Shown one piece after another: positions 43,605-53,571 of a stretch of 64,000 bases of DNA. Source of the stretch: Pseudomonas frederiksbergensis (GTDB taxonomy: Bacteria > Pseudomonadota > Gammaproteobacteria > Pseudomonadales > Pseudomonadaceae); NCBI RefSeq assembly GCF_001952935.1, contig NZ_CP018319.1, forward strand, positions 2,944,501 through 3,008,500, in the 5' to 3' direction. The notes beneath the pieces were generated by a model. It worked only from the letters and a program-made list of their open reading frames with translations, had not been told where the DNA came from and did not search any database. How positions within the stretch are numbered: position 1 is the stretch's first letter; each line of letters starts with the position of its first letter. The position numbers were made by a program, and so were the translations under genes.

Positions 43605-45410
43605 ATGCCTGACTACAAGGCCCCCTTGCGTGATATTCGCTTCGTTCGTGACGAACTGCTCGGCTACGAAGCGCACTATCAGAGCCTTCCGGCTTGCGCA
43701 GACGCAACTCCGGACATGGTTGACGCCATTCTCGAAGAAGGCGCCAAGTTTTGTGAGCAGGTGCTGGCTCCGCTGAACCGCGTGGGTGACACCGAAGGCT
43801 GCACCTGGAGCGAGTCCGGCGTTAAGACGCCGACCGGTTTCAAGGAAGCCTACAAACAATTCGTCGAAGGCGGCTGGCCAAGCCTGGCCCACGACGTAGA
43901 GCACGGCGGCCAAGGCCTGCCGGAATCTCTGGGTCTGGCCGTCAGCGAAATGGTTGGCGAAGCCAACTGGTCGTGGGGCATGTACCCAGGCCTGTCCCAT
44001 GGTGCGATGAACACCATTTCCGAGCACGGCACGCCTGAGCAGCAAGAGGCTTACCTGACCAAGCTGGTTTCCGGCGAATGGACCGGCACCATGTGCCTGA
44101 CCGAACCGCATTGCGGCACCGACCTGGGCATGCTGCGCACCAAGGCTGAACCTCAGGCCGATGGTTCCTACAAAGTCTCCGGCACCAAAATCTTCATCTC
44201 GGCCGGTGAACACGACATGGCCGACAACATCGTCCACATCGTGCTGGCACGTCTGCCGGATGCACCGGCTGGCACCAAAGGCATTTCGCTGTTCATCGTT
44301 CCCAAGTTCATGCCGAACGAAGACGGTACGATCGGCGCGCGTAACGCTGTGACCTGTGGTTCCCTGGAACACAAGATGGGCATCCACGGCAACGCCACCT
44401 GCGTGATGAACTTCGACGCGGCCACCGGTTACCTGATCGGCCCGGCGAACAAAGGCCTGAACTGCATGTTCACCTTCATGAACACCGCACGTCTGGGCAC
44501 CGCGCTGCAAGGCCTGGCTCACGCCGAGATCGGCTTCCAGGGCGGTCTGAAATACGCTCGTGATCGTCTGCAAATGCGCTCCCTGACTGGCCCGAAAGCG
44601 CCGGAAAAAGCTGCTGACCCGATCATCGTTCACCCTGACGTACGTCGCATGCTGTTGACCATGAAAGCCTTCGCCGAAGGCAACCGTGCGATGGTTTACT
44701 TCACCGCCAAGCAAGTCGACATCGTCAAGTACGGCGTGGACGAAGAAGAGAAGAAGAAGGCCGATGCATTGCTGGCGTTCATGACGCCGATCGCCAAAGC
44801 CTTCATGACTGAAGTCGGCTTCGAATCCGCCAACCACGGCGTGCAAATCTACGGCGGCCACGGCTTCATCGCCGAGTGGGGCATGGAGCAGAACGTTCGC
44901 GACAGCCGCATTTCGATGCTGTACGAAGGCACCACCGGTATCCAGGCGCTCGATCTGCTGGGCCGTAAAGTGCTGATGACTCAAGGCGAAGCCCTGAAAA
45001 GCTTCACCAAGATCGTCCACAAATTCTGCCAGACCAACGAAGGCAACGACGCGGTCAAAGAGTTCGTCGAGCCATTGGCTGCGCTGAACAAGGAATGGGG
45101 CGAGCTGACCATGAAGGTCGGTATGGCGGCCATGAAGGATCGCGAAGAAGTCGGCGCGGCGTCGGTGGATTACCTGATGTACTCCGGTTACGCCTGCCTG
45201 GCTTACTTCTGGGCTGACATGGCGCGCCTGGCTGCCGAAAAACTGGCTGCCGGCACCACCGAAACGGCGTTCTACACCGCCAAGCTGCAGACTGCGCGCT
45301 TCTACTTCCAGCGCATCCTGCCGCGTACCCGCACTCACGTTGTGACCATGCTGTCGGGCGCCAACAACCTGATGGACATGAAAGAAGAAGACTTCGCGCT
45401 GGGTTACTAA
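43605..45410 (+). CDS. Acyl-CoA dehydrogenase (FadE1-like)
   Basis: The 601-residue FAD enzyme catalyses the first step of beta-oxidation. It starts [21 protein letters not shown] (the short N-terminal domain seen in all three paralogs of this region). It contains [25 protein letters not shown] for FAD/substrate binding and [36 protein letters not shown], where the Glu of YEGT is the likely catalytic base. A C-terminal helical extension follows. It corresponds in place to P. aeruginosa PA0506 (FadE1, reported to prefer long chains). A PsrA-like operator lies upstream and a terminator downstream. Confidence 0.92.
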   Translation: MPDYKAPLRDIRFVRDELLGYEAHYQSLPACADATPDMVDAILEEGAKFCEQVLAPLNRVGDTEGCTWSESGVKTPTGFKEAYKQFVEGGWPSLAHDVEHGGQGLPESLGLAVSEMVGEANWSWGMYPGLSHGAMNTISEHGTPEQQEAYLTKLVSGEWTGTMCLTEPHCGTDLGMLRTKAEPQADGSYKVSGTKIFISAGEHDMADNIVHIVLARLPDAPAGTKGISLFIVPKFMPNEDGTIGARNAVTCGSLEHKMGIHGNATCVMNFDAATGYLIGPANKGLNCMFTFMNTARLGTALQGLAHAEIGFQGGLKYARDRLQMRSLTGPKAPEKAADPIIVHPDVRRMLLTMKAFAEGNRAMVYFTAKQVDIVKYGVDEEEKKKADALLAFMTPIAKAFMTEVGFESANHGVQIYGGHGFIAEWGMEQNVRDSRISMLYEGTTGIQALDLLGRKVLMTQGEALKSFTKIVHKFCQTNEGNDAVKEFVEPLAALNKEWGELTMKVGMAAMKDREEVGAASVDYLMYSGYACLAYFWADMARLAAEKLAAGTTETAFYTAKLQTARFYFQRILPRTRTHVVTMLSGANNLMDMKEEDFALGY

Positions 45411-45430
45411 GCCCCACGCTGTCGCTTCAT

Positions 45431-45465
45431 AAAGCCGCTGCTTCCTCGGGAGCAGCGGCTTTTTT
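45431..45465 (+). terminator. Rho-independent terminator after the first acyl-CoA dehydrogenase
   Basis: AAGCCGCTGCTTCC/GGGAGCAGCGGCTT forms a long stem with a short loop and a tail of seven T residues. Confidence 0.93.
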
Positions 45466-45546
45466 GTGCGCGATATCTACGGGTAAATATTTCCTGACTA
45501 AAACGCTAAGAAGAAAGTCTTTGCTGCCGTTAAAGAGGGTGGCGAT

Positions 45547-46899
45547 ATGACATGTCGCCCGAAGAGAAGGCACAATGCCATCTTTATTTGCCGGGTCGGA
45601 GCTTTCCCCTTGCCGCGTTCTTCCGCTGTACGTTTCAGCCATTTCCTGCCGTCATTACTGCTTTTGCTCGCGGGACTGGCGGCTGCGTACGTGAAGGATC
45701 TGAACGTTTTTTTCACCTCGCTGTTCAACGTACTGCCAACCCTGGTGTTGTTGCTCGGCGGTGCTTACTGCGCGGTTTACCGACGTCAGCGTGAGCTGTT
45801 TCTGATGGTCACGGTGTACATCGCCTACTTCCTGCTCGACACCCAGACCGACTATTACCGCGACAACGGCAAGGTTCGTGAAGACGCCGCGGTGGTCTTC
45901 CATCTGTGCTGCCTGTTGCTGCCGCTGCTATTTGGTGTGTTCGCCGCATGGCAGGAGCGCACCCACCTGTTCCAGGACATGGTGGCGCGCTTCGCCGTGT
46001 TGCTGGCGTTCGGTAGCGTAGCGTTGGGACTGGAACAAAGTTACCCACAGGCGCTGTTGATGTGGCTGTCGGAGATCCGTTGGCCAGCGTTGCATGGCGC
46101 CTGGATGAGTCTGATCCAGCTGTCTTATCCCGTGTTCATCGCCTCGTTTGCGTTACTGGCCTGGCAATACTGGCGCAACCCGAGACCCTTGCATGCGGCC
46201 CAATTGGTAGGCCTGCTCGGGTTGTTCTGGATGTTGCCGAAAACTTTCATCTTGCCGTTTACCCTGAACATCATGTGCAGTCAGGTGATGTTGATGATTG
46301 CCGCGGCGGTCGCCCACGAGGCCTATCAAATGGCCTTCCGCGACGAGCTTACCGGCCTGCCAGGCCGTCGCGCCTTGAACGAGCGGATGCAGCGATTGGG
46401 GCGCAATTATGTGCTGGCGATGAGCGACGTCGATCACTTCAAGAAATTCAATGACACCCACGGCCATGATGTCGGTGATCAGGTGCTGCGATTGGTCGCC
46501 AGCAAGCTGTCGAAAATCGGCGGAGGCGGTAGGGCATATCGCTACGGCGGTGAGGAATTTGCCCTGGTGTTCGCAGGCAAGACTCTCGAAGAGTGCATGC
46601 CGCACCTGGAAGTCATTCGCGAGTCCATCGCCACCTACAACATTCAACTACGCAATCAGGACAGCCGTCCTCAGGACGACCAGCAAGGTCGTCAACGTCG
46701 CGCCGGCTCGGGCGCCTCAAGTGTGTCGGTCACTGTCAGCATCGGCGTGGCCGAACGACTGGAGCAGCGCACCCCCGAGAAAGTGCTCAAGTCCGCTGAC
46801 GAGGCGCTCTACAGTGCCAAAGGTGCGGGGCGCAACTGTGTGGTGGCGTTCGGTCAAAACCGTCGTGGCGCGGTGCGCATGGACGCCGCTACTGATTGA
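45547..46899 (+). CDS. Membrane-bound diguanylate cyclase (GGDEF)
   Basis: The 450-residue protein has six to eight N-terminal membrane segments (residues about 28-260) and a C-terminal GGDEF domain with FRDELTGLPGRRALNERM, MSDVDHFKKFNDTHGHDVGDQVL and the active-site YRYGGEEFALVF. This predicts synthesis of c-di-GMP from GTP. The RxxD inhibitory site expected five residues before GGEEF is absent. The ATG at 45547 has GAGGG upstream, but its first 20 codons use AGA, AGG, ACA and TGT, unlike the rest. A TTG at 45610 with GGAG eight bases before it could be the true start (429 residues). The gene sits between two acyl-CoA dehydrogenases. Confidence 0.9.
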   Translation: MTCRPKRRHNAIFICRVGAFPLPRSSAVRFSHFLPSLLLLLAGLAAAYVKDLNVFFTSLFNVLPTLVLLLGGAYCAVYRRQRELFLMVTVYIAYFLLDTQTDYYRDNGKVREDAAVVFHLCCLLLPLLFGVFAAWQERTHLFQDMVARFAVLLAFGSVALGLEQSYPQALLMWLSEIRWPALHGAWMSLIQLSYPVFIASFALLAWQYWRNPRPLHAAQLVGLLGLFWMLPKTFILPFTLNIMCSQVMLMIAAAVAHEAYQMAFRDELTGLPGRRALNERMQRLGRNYVLAMSDVDHFKKFNDTHGHDVGDQVLRLVASKLSKIGGGGRAYRYGGEEFALVFAGKTLEECMPHLEVIRESIATYNIQLRNQDSRPQDDQQGRQRRAGSGASSVSVTVSIGVAERLEQRTPEKVLKSADEALYSAKGAGRNCVVAFGQNRRGAVRMDAATD

Positions 46900-46989
46900 G
46901 TGATGATGGCGCATTCAGCGTCTGGACTGTGATTGTGAGGCCGGGTGTGCGGCAGTAGGTTTGGGGAATCTGCTGCCGGAGAAATGACC

Positions 46990-48786
46990 ATGCCTGAGTA
47001 CAAAGCTCCCCTGCGCGACATGCGCTTTCTGATCGACCACGTCTTCGATTTTCACAGCAACTACGCCGCGCTGGGTGCCACCGATGCCAGCCCGGACATG
47101 GTCAACGCGATCCTCGAAGAAGGTGCGAAATTCTGTGAGAACGTTCTTGCACCGCTGAACCGCAGCGGCGACGAAGAAGGCTGCCATTTCGACAATGGCG
47201 TGGTGACTACGCCTACAGGCTTCAAGCAAGCCTTCGCACAATATGTGGAAGGCGGCTGGCACGGTCTGGCGGCTGATCCGGTTTACGGTGGCCAGGGGTT
47301 GCCGAGTTCGCTGGGGCTGGTCATTAGCGAAATGGTCGGTTCCAGCAACACCTCCTGGGGTATGTACCCCGGTCTGACTCACGGCGCGATGTCGGCAATC
47401 CACGCCCACGGCACCGAGGAACAGAAACAGACTTACCTGAGCAAGCTCACGGCCGGCCAATGGACCGGCACCATGTGCCTGACCGAAGCCCATTGCGGCA
47501 CCGACCTGGGCATCATCAAAACCCGCGCCGTACCTGCGGCCGACGGCAGCTATGCGATTTCCGGCAGCAAGATCTTCATCTCCGCCGGCGAGCACGACAT
47601 GAGTGAAAACATCATTCACCTGGTGCTGGCGAAACTGCCGGACGCCCCGGCCGGGACCAAGGGCATTTCCCTGTTCATCGTTCCTAAATTCCTACCCAAC
47701 GACGCGGGTGACGCGGGGGAGCGCAACGGTGTTTCCTGCGGCTCGATCGAACACAAAATGGGCATCAAGGCCTCGGCTACCTGCGTGCTGAACTTCGACG
47801 ACGCCAAGGGCTTCTTGATCGGTGAGCCGAACAAGGGCCTGAACTGCATGTTCACCATGATGAACCATGCTCGGCTGGGCACCGGCATGCAGGGTTTGTG
47901 TCTCGGGGAGGCAAGCTTCCAGGGTGCGATCAAGTACGCCAATGATCGCTTGCAGATGCGCGCGCTGACCGGCCCGAAAGCACCGGAAAAAGCCGCCGAT
48001 CCGATCATCGTTCATCCTGATGTGCGCAGGATGTTGCTGACCATGAAGGCCTTCAACGAAGGCAACCGGGCGCTGACTTATTTCACCGCGCAGTTGCTCG
48101 ACGTGGCGCACCTGAGCGCGGATGAAACGGCGCGTCAGGAGGCCGAAGACCTGCTGGCATTCCTCACGCCGATCTGCAAAGCCTTCATGACCGATACCGG
48201 GCTGGAAGTGACCAACCACGGCATGCAGGTGTTTGGTGGTCACGGTTTCATCCGCGAATGGGGCATGGAGCAGTTGGTACGCGACTGCCGGATCGCACCG
48301 ATCTACGAAGGCACCAACGGCATTCAGGCGCTGGACTTGCTGGGCAGAAAAGTCCTCGGCAGCCAGGGGAAACTGCTGCGCGGGTTCACCAGAATCGTCC
48401 ACAAGTTCTGTGCGGCAAACGCCGGACACCCGCAACTCGCCAGCTACGTGGCGCAGCTCAACGACCTGAATCAGCAGTGGGGAGAGGTGACCACCAAAGT
48501 CGGCATGGCGGCGATGAAAAATCCGGATGAAGTCGGCGCGGCGTCGGTGGATTACCTGATGTACAGCGGTTACATCATCCTCGGCTATCTGTGGCTGCGC
48601 CTGGCGCTGGTCGCTCAGGCGCAGCTCGATTCGGGTAGTGGCGATGCCGATTACTGCCAGGCAAAACTGGCGACCAGCGAGTTTTACTTCAAGCGTTTGC
48701 TGCCACGCACGGCGGCTCACCGGGCGGCCATCGAGGCAGGCAGCGATTGTCTGATGAAGCTGCCAGCGGAGTTATTCGCACTATAG
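46990..48786 (+). CDS. Acyl-CoA dehydrogenase, second paralog
   Basis: The 598-residue protein is closely similar to the one before it: [80 protein letters not shown]. The catalytic Glu in YEGT is kept. The ATG at 46990 is preferred because GGAG lies eight bases upstream and because the paralogs begin at the same motif. It corresponds in place to PA0507. Chain-length preference is not predictable from what I can see. Confidence 0.92.
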   Translation: MPEYKAPLRDMRFLIDHVFDFHSNYAALGATDASPDMVNAILEEGAKFCENVLAPLNRSGDEEGCHFDNGVVTTPTGFKQAFAQYVEGGWHGLAADPVYGGQGLPSSLGLVISEMVGSSNTSWGMYPGLTHGAMSAIHAHGTEEQKQTYLSKLTAGQWTGTMCLTEAHCGTDLGIIKTRAVPAADGSYAISGSKIFISAGEHDMSENIIHLVLAKLPDAPAGTKGISLFIVPKFLPNDAGDAGERNGVSCGSIEHKMGIKASATCVLNFDDAKGFLIGEPNKGLNCMFTMMNHARLGTGMQGLCLGEASFQGAIKYANDRLQMRALTGPKAPEKAADPIIVHPDVRRMLLTMKAFNEGNRALTYFTAQLLDVAHLSADETARQEAEDLLAFLTPICKAFMTDTGLEVTNHGMQVFGGHGFIREWGMEQLVRDCRIAPIYEGTNGIQALDLLGRKVLGSQGKLLRGFTRIVHKFCAANAGHPQLASYVAQLNDLNQQWGEVTTKVGMAAMKNPDEVGAASVDYLMYSGYIILGYLWLRLALVAQAQLDSGSGDADYCQAKLATSEFYFKRLLPRTAAHRAAIEAGSDCLMKLPAELFAL

Positions 48787-48805
48787 TGTTTCAAACAGAC
48801 GTAAA

Positions 48806-48833
48806 AGAGCCCGCCTAGTTGCGGGCTTCTTTA
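48806..48833 (+). terminator. Rho-independent terminator after the second acyl-CoA dehydrogenase
   Basis: GCCCGC/GCGGGC with a six-base loop is followed by TTCTTT, 20 bases after the stop codon. The T tract is interrupted, so it may be moderate. Confidence 0.8.
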
Positions 48834-48974
48834 ATGGTTCGCTTTTCAGTGACTAAAAATAACAAAACGGTCATGTGCTGACCCTATGTGTCGTAAAAGT
48901 TGTTGGGTTACACTCAAATTCAACGAAAGCACTACTCCTACGAATTACCCTGTTTAGATCTTGCGAGGTTTGCC

Positions 48975-50753
48975 ATGGCTGACTACAAAGCGCCCCTGCG
49001 CGATATGCGCTTCGTCCTCAATGAAGTTTTCGAGGTCGCCAAACTCTGGGCCGAGCTGCCGGCGCTGGCCGAGACTGTCGATGCTGAAACGGTCGAAGCC
49101 ATTCTTGAAGAAGCCGGCAAGGTCACCAGCAAAAGCATCGCGCCCCTGAGCCGTGCGGCTGACGAAGAAGGTTGCCATTGGGCGGACGGTGCCGTCACCA
49201 CGCCGGCAGGTTTCCCACAGGCTTATCAGACTTACGCTGAAGGCGGTTGGGTCGGTGTCGGCGGCGATCCGACCTACGGCGGCATGGGCATGCCCAAGGC
49301 CGTTTCGGCGCAAGTCGAAGAAATGGTCAACTCCGCCAGCCTGTCGTTCGGCCTGTACCCGATGCTGACCGCGGGCGCCTGCCTGTCGATCAACGCCCAC
49401 GCCAGCGAAGAACTGAAAGCCGCGTACCTGCCGAACATGTACGCTGGCGTCTGGGCCGGTTCCATGTGCCTGACCGAGCCACACGCCGGCACGGACCTGG
49501 GCATCATCCGCACCAAAGCCGAGCCTCAGGCCGACGGGTCCTACAAAGTCAGCGGCACCAAGATCTTCATCACCGGCGGTGAGCACGACCTGACCGAGAA
49601 CATCATCCACCTGGTGTTGGCCAAACTGCCGGACGCACCGGCGGGGCCGAAAGGCATTTCGCTGTTCCTGGTGCCGAAGTTCATGGTCAATGCCGATGGC
49701 ACCCTGGGCGTGCGCAACCCGGCGACCTGCGGTTCGATCGAACACAAAATGGGCATCCAGGCCTCTGCGACCTGCGTGATGAACTTCGATGAGGCCGTGG
49801 GTTATCTGGTCGGCGAGCCAAACAAAGGTCTGGCCGCGATGTTCACCATGATGAACTACGAGCGTCTGGGCGTCGGTATCCAGGGCCTGGCCTCTGGTGA
49901 GCGCTCCTACCAGAACGCCGTCGAATACGCCCGCGACCGCCTGCAAAGCCGTTCGCCGACCGGTGCGCAGAACAAGGACAAGGTCGCTGACCCGATCATC
50001 GTCCACCCGGACGTGCGTCGCATGTTGCTGACCATGAAAGCCTCGAACGAAGGCGGTCGTGCCTTTTCGACTTACGTGGCCATGCAACTGGATACCGCCA
50101 AGTTCAGCGAAGACGCCATCACCCGCAAACGCGCGGAAGATTTGGTGGCCTTGCTGACCCCGGTAGCCAAGGCGTTCCTGACCGACCTGGGTCTGGAAAC
50201 CACCATTCACGGCCAGCAGGTTTTCGGCGGCCACGGTTACATCCGTGAGTGGGGCCAGGAGCAACTGGTGCGCGACGTGCGCATCACCCAGATCTACGAA
50301 GGCACCAACGGCATTCAGGCGCTGGACCTGGTAGGCCGCAAGATCGTTGGCACCGGCGGCGCGTTCTACAATCTGTTTGCCGACGAGATCCGTCATTTCA
50401 CTGCGACCGCCAGCGCTGACCTGGTGGAGTTCACCAAACCGCTGAACGATGCGGTGACCACCCTCGACGAACTGACCGCCTGGTTGCTGGATCGGGCGAA
50501 AAACAACCCGAACGAAATCGGCGCTGCCTCGGTTGAGTACCTGCAAGCATTTGGTTACGTGGCGTATGCGTACATGTGGGCACTGATGGCCAAGGCCGCT
50601 TTTGGCAAAGAAGCGCAGGACGATTTCTACGCGAGCAAGATGGGCACGGCGCGCTTCTATTTCGCACGTCTGCTGCCGCGTATTCACTCGTTGAGCGCGT
50701 CGGTGAAGGCCGGCAGCGAATCACTATTCCTGCTGGACGCAGGGCAGTTCTGA
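48975..50753 (+). CDS. Acyl-CoA dehydrogenase (FadE2-like), third paralog
   Basis: The 592-residue protein starts [23 protein letters not shown] and contains AGSMCLTEPHAGTDLGIIRTKAEPQ and GYIREWGQEQLVRDVRITQIYEGTNGIQALDLVGRK, with the YEGT catalytic Glu. It differs from the other two by MCLTEPHAG in place of MCLTE(P/A)HCG, and by GQEQ in place of GMEQ. It corresponds in place to PA0508 (FadE2, reported to prefer medium chains). The ATG at 48975 follows GCGAGG. The rsmY control region starts just after it. Confidence 0.92.
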   Translation: MADYKAPLRDMRFVLNEVFEVAKLWAELPALAETVDAETVEAILEEAGKVTSKSIAPLSRAADEEGCHWADGAVTTPAGFPQAYQTYAEGGWVGVGGDPTYGGMGMPKAVSAQVEEMVNSASLSFGLYPMLTAGACLSINAHASEELKAAYLPNMYAGVWAGSMCLTEPHAGTDLGIIRTKAEPQADGSYKVSGTKIFITGGEHDLTENIIHLVLAKLPDAPAGPKGISLFLVPKFMVNADGTLGVRNPATCGSIEHKMGIQASATCVMNFDEAVGYLVGEPNKGLAAMFTMMNYERLGVGIQGLASGERSYQNAVEYARDRLQSRSPTGAQNKDKVADPIIVHPDVRRMLLTMKASNEGGRAFSTYVAMQLDTAKFSEDAITRKRAEDLVALLTPVAKAFLTDLGLETTIHGQQVFGGHGYIREWGQEQLVRDVRITQIYEGTNGIQALDLVGRKIVGTGGAFYNLFADEIRHFTATASADLVEFTKPLNDAVTTLDELTAWLLDRAKNNPNEIGAASVEYLQAFGYVAYAYMWALMAKAAFGKEAQDDFYASKMGTARFYFARLLPRIHSLSASVKAGSESLFLLDAGQF

Positions 50754-50766
50754 CAATGTAACGTCA

Positions 50767-50784
50767 TGTAAGCATTCTCTTACA
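50767..50784. promoter_or_regulatory. GacA box (upstream activating sequence) of rsmY
   Basis: TGTAAG-N6-CTTACA is an exact match to the GacA-binding sequence of rsm genes. Palindromy extends three to six bases further on each side (ACGTCA/TGACGT). It lies about 65 bases before the predicted start of the small RNA. Confidence 0.93.
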
Positions 50785-50840
50785 TGACGTGCTGCTTTTC
50801 TCCCATAGATGCAGATTGGATCCACGGCTAATCTACTTCA

Positions 50841-50963
50841 CATGGACGTCGCGCAGGAAGCGCAAAGCAACAACACGGACACGTAGGATTCTGCCAGGAC
50901 GGCGGAGTGAAATGGATGTCAGGGAAACAGTCTGCAAAGCCCCGCTTCGGCGGGGTTTTCTTT
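50841..50963 (+). ncRNA. rsmY: RsmY-type small RNA that sequesters RsmA/RsmE
   Basis: The roughly 120-base transcript has eight GGA motifs, several in single-stranded ACGGA/AGGA contexts between short stems. It contains GCGCAGGAAGCGCAAAG, shared with RsmY as I recall it from P. aeruginosa. It ends with the terminator GCCCCGC-TTCG-GCGGGG and a T-rich tail (50939-50964). A TAATCT at 50829-50834 is a plausible -10 box and the GacA box lies upstream. The order fadE2 - rsmY - LysR - class III aminotransferase matches the rsmY neighbourhood (PA0528, PA0530) and favours RsmY over RsmX. By titrating RsmA/RsmE it switches on secondary metabolism and biofilm genes. Confidence 0.87.
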
Positions 50964-50980
50964 TGCCTGCAGAAAAGTGC

Positions 50981-51910
50981 TCAGCTCATCTCATCCAGTG
51001 TTGCCGGGCTGATCAAGCGCCCCTCCGAGCCATTCATCACTTCTTCCAGCAACGTACGCAACAAGGTCAGCGAGGCCTGTTGCCGCTGCACATCCCGACA
51101 CACCAAGCCAACTTTCAGCGGCACCCGCGGCTCGCTCAGTGGTTTCCACAACAGCTCCTTGTTGCCGTGTGCCTGTTGTGAGCGTCCGGGCAGCACCGTC
51201 GCCAGTCGCGTGTGCGGCAAACTGTCGAGAATCCCCGCCATGTTGTTCAGTTCTGCCTGTACTTGCGGACGTCGTCCCAGATTGGCCAGTTGCGCTTGCC
51301 AGATCTGCCGCACTTGAAACTCTTCACCCAGCAGCAACATCGGCAATTCGGCAGCCTGACTCATCGAGACTTTCTTGAATTCGCGCAACGGGTGATCCGC
51401 CGGGATCACCAGGGTCAGCTCGTCTTCGTACAGCATCACGCCGTGCAGCCCCGGCTGACGAGGCGGCAGATAGCTGATGCCGATGTCCAGCGAGCCGTTG
51501 AGCAAGCGTCGCTCGACTTCCAGCCCCGTCAATTCATAGATTTGCACCACCAAATGCGGCTGCGCCTTGCGCACGCGTTCGAGCATCTGCGGCACCAGGC
51601 TGCTATGGACGGTCTGCAATACACCGATGGCGAGTGTGCGCAGCGCCTGGCCCTTGAAGTTGCCCAAGGCTTCACGTGCCCGCTGCAATCCATCCAGCAA
51701 AGGCAGGGCATGGTTGTACAACGTATGGGCAGCCAGGGTGGGCAGCAGGCGTTTGCTGCTGCGTTCGAACAAGCTCACATCGAGGTTTTGCTCGAGGTGG
51801 CGGATCTGCTGGGACAGTGCCGGTTGGGAGATTGAAAGCCGCTCGGCAGCCCGGCCCACATGACCTTCTTCGTAGACCGCGACGAAATAACGCAGTTGCT
51901 TGAAATCCAT
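50981..51910 (-). CDS. LysR-family transcriptional regulator
   Basis: The 309-residue protein has an N-terminal winged helix (MDFKQLRYFVAVYEEGHVGRAAERLSISQPALSQQIRHLEQ). A periplasmic-binding-protein-like effector domain follows (LAIGVLQTVHSSLVPQMLERV, LDIGISYLPPRQPGL, LTLVIPADHPL). The effector is unknown. It is divergent from the aminotransferase gene, which is a likely target, and its 3' end faces the rsmY terminator. Confidence 0.9.
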   Translation of the reverse strand: MDFKQLRYFVAVYEEGHVGRAAERLSISQPALSQQIRHLEQNLDVSLFERSSKRLLPTLAAHTLYNHALPLLDGLQRAREALGNFKGQALRTLAIGVLQTVHSSLVPQMLERVRKAQPHLVVQIYELTGLEVERRLLNGSLDIGISYLPPRQPGLHGVMLYEDELTLVIPADHPLREFKKVSMSQAAELPMLLLGEEFQVRQIWQAQLANLGRRPQVQAELNNMAGILDSLPHTRLATVLPGRSQQAHGNKELLWKPLSEPRVPLKVGLVCRDVQRQQASLTLLRTLLEEVMNGSEGRLISPATLDEMS

Positions 51911-52079
51911 AAGGTGTGCTTATCGAAAATGCTGGGAAATCGGAATGGCTCAAGGCCTCGCGTGAGCCTAGTCTAACCGCATTCACAGGGCTTACAGGGC
52001 CACAGATCGCGATGAATACCGTTTGCTTCGATGGTGTTTACATAGGCACGGCAAAAAACCTCGCACGAGGTTCGATCAG

Positions 52080-53363
52080 ATGAATTTGTTCAGCTTGCGG
52101 CGCAATCCCCCGAGTCTTGATGACTTGGCCGTGGACGCCTCCTTGCCGTCCCAAGGCGACAATCTTTCCAGCGAGTGCCTGATGCCCAGTGTCGAGCGAC
52201 CGAAACAGATATTCGTGCGCGGCCAGGGCTCATGGTTGTGGGACAGCGATGACCGCGCGTATCTGGATTTCTCTCAGGGTGGCGGGGCCAATAGCCTCGG
52301 ACACAGCCCTTCGGTACTGGTCAACGCCATAGCGGCGCAGGCTCAGTCGCTGATCAACCCCGGCTTCGGCCTGCATAACCGCGGCATGCTCAATCTTGCT
52401 GAGCGACTGTGTTCCAGCACCGGCAGTGATCAGGCGTACCTGCTCAACAGTGGCAGCGAAGCCTGTGAAGCGGCGATCAAACTGGCGCGCAAATGGGGCC
52501 AGCGGCATCGCGGCGGGGCTTCGCGGATCATCGTTGCCAACAACGGCTGCCATGGTCGTAGTCTGGGGACGCTGTCGGCGTCGGACAGTTCAAATCTGCC
52601 TAACCGATTCGAGCCGCTGCTTCCAGGCTTCAGTCACGTGCCGTTCAATGATCTTGCGGCCTTGCATGCAGCCGTCGATGCCCGGACCGTGGCGGTCATG
52701 CTCGAACCGATCCAGAGCGAAGCCGGGGTGATACCGGCCACGGAGCATTACCTCAAAGGTGTTGAGCGCCTGTGCCGTGAGCTTGGGATTCTGCTGATTT
52801 TCGACGAAGTGCAAACCGGCATCGGTCGTTGCGGCACTTTACTTGCCGAACAATCCTACGGCGTGCAGGCAGATATCGTCGTTCTCGGCAAAGGGCTGGG
52901 CGGCGGCGTGCCATTGGCCGCGTTGTTGGCGCGAGGCAAAGCCTGTTGTTTCGACATTGGCGAAGTGACAGGCACTCATCATGGCAATGCACTGATGACG
53001 GCGGCCGGTCTTGCCGTCCTCGACAGCGTTCAGGACAAGGGGTTTCTCGATCATGTCGGGGAAATCGGTCAGCACCTGAGCGAAGGTCTGCAGCGTTTAT
53101 CCCGTCGCTATGGTCACGGCGAGTTGCGCGGGCAAGGGCTTCTCTGGGGTCTTGCCTTGTCCGACGAATCGGCTGACGCCGTCGTCAAGGCGGCGTTGTA
53201 CGAAGGCCTGCTGCTCAACGCTCCGCAGCCCGATTGCTTGCGCTTCACCCCGGCCCTGACCGTCAGCAAAGCCAACATCGACGAAATGCTCCTGCGTCTG
53301 GCCCGCGCCTTCTCCCGTGTGCGCACTGCGCAACTGCAGTGCCGCAAAGGGATTGCCGTCTGA
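52080..53363 (+). CDS. Class III PLP-dependent aminotransferase (acetylornithine-aminotransferase-like)
   Basis: The 427-residue protein has the ArgD/GABA-aminotransferase pattern: LDFSQGGGANSLGHSPSVLVNAI, LNSGSEACEAAIKLARKWG, NNGCHGRSLGTLSAS. Asp of LLIFDEVQTGIGRCG contacts PLP and the lysine of VVLGKGLGGGVPLAALL forms the Schiff base. It is a paralog, not the main argD, and its amine donor is unknown. The ATG at 52080 is used; a longer frame from 52023 lacks family similarity at its start. A terminator follows. Confidence 0.88.
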   Translation: MNLFSLRRNPPSLDDLAVDASLPSQGDNLSSECLMPSVERPKQIFVRGQGSWLWDSDDRAYLDFSQGGGANSLGHSPSVLVNAIAAQAQSLINPGFGLHNRGMLNLAERLCSSTGSDQAYLLNSGSEACEAAIKLARKWGQRHRGGASRIIVANNGCHGRSLGTLSASDSSNLPNRFEPLLPGFSHVPFNDLAALHAAVDARTVAVMLEPIQSEAGVIPATEHYLKGVERLCRELGILLIFDEVQTGIGRCGTLLAEQSYGVQADIVVLGKGLGGGVPLAALLARGKACCFDIGEVTGTHHGNALMTAAGLAVLDSVQDKGFLDHVGEIGQHLSEGLQRLSRRYGHGELRGQGLLWGLALSDESADAVVKAALYEGLLLNAPQPDCLRFTPALTVSKANIDEMLLRLARAFSRVRTAQLQCRKGIAV

Positions 53364-53412
53364 TCAGACCTGTCCTACACGAATTCCCGAACCGTCTCGC
53401 GGTATAACGCAT

Positions 53413-53451
53413 CGCCCCATGCCTGATTCTTTTGGTGTGGGGCGTTTTTTT
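53413..53451 (+). terminator. Rho-independent terminator after the aminotransferase
   Basis: CGCCCCA/TGGGGCG with an inner CC/GG pair and seven T residues lies 49 bases after the stop codon. The loop is long. Confidence 0.85.
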
Positions 53452-53571
53452 GTCTCTGGATTTCGCCGGAAAGGTTTCACTCTCGGACGTGATGGCACTG
53501 AACCCTGACGAACGGCAAAGGTCGATTAGCTGTAGGCTCACACGAGCCAACTTTAATCAGGAGCTGACCCC

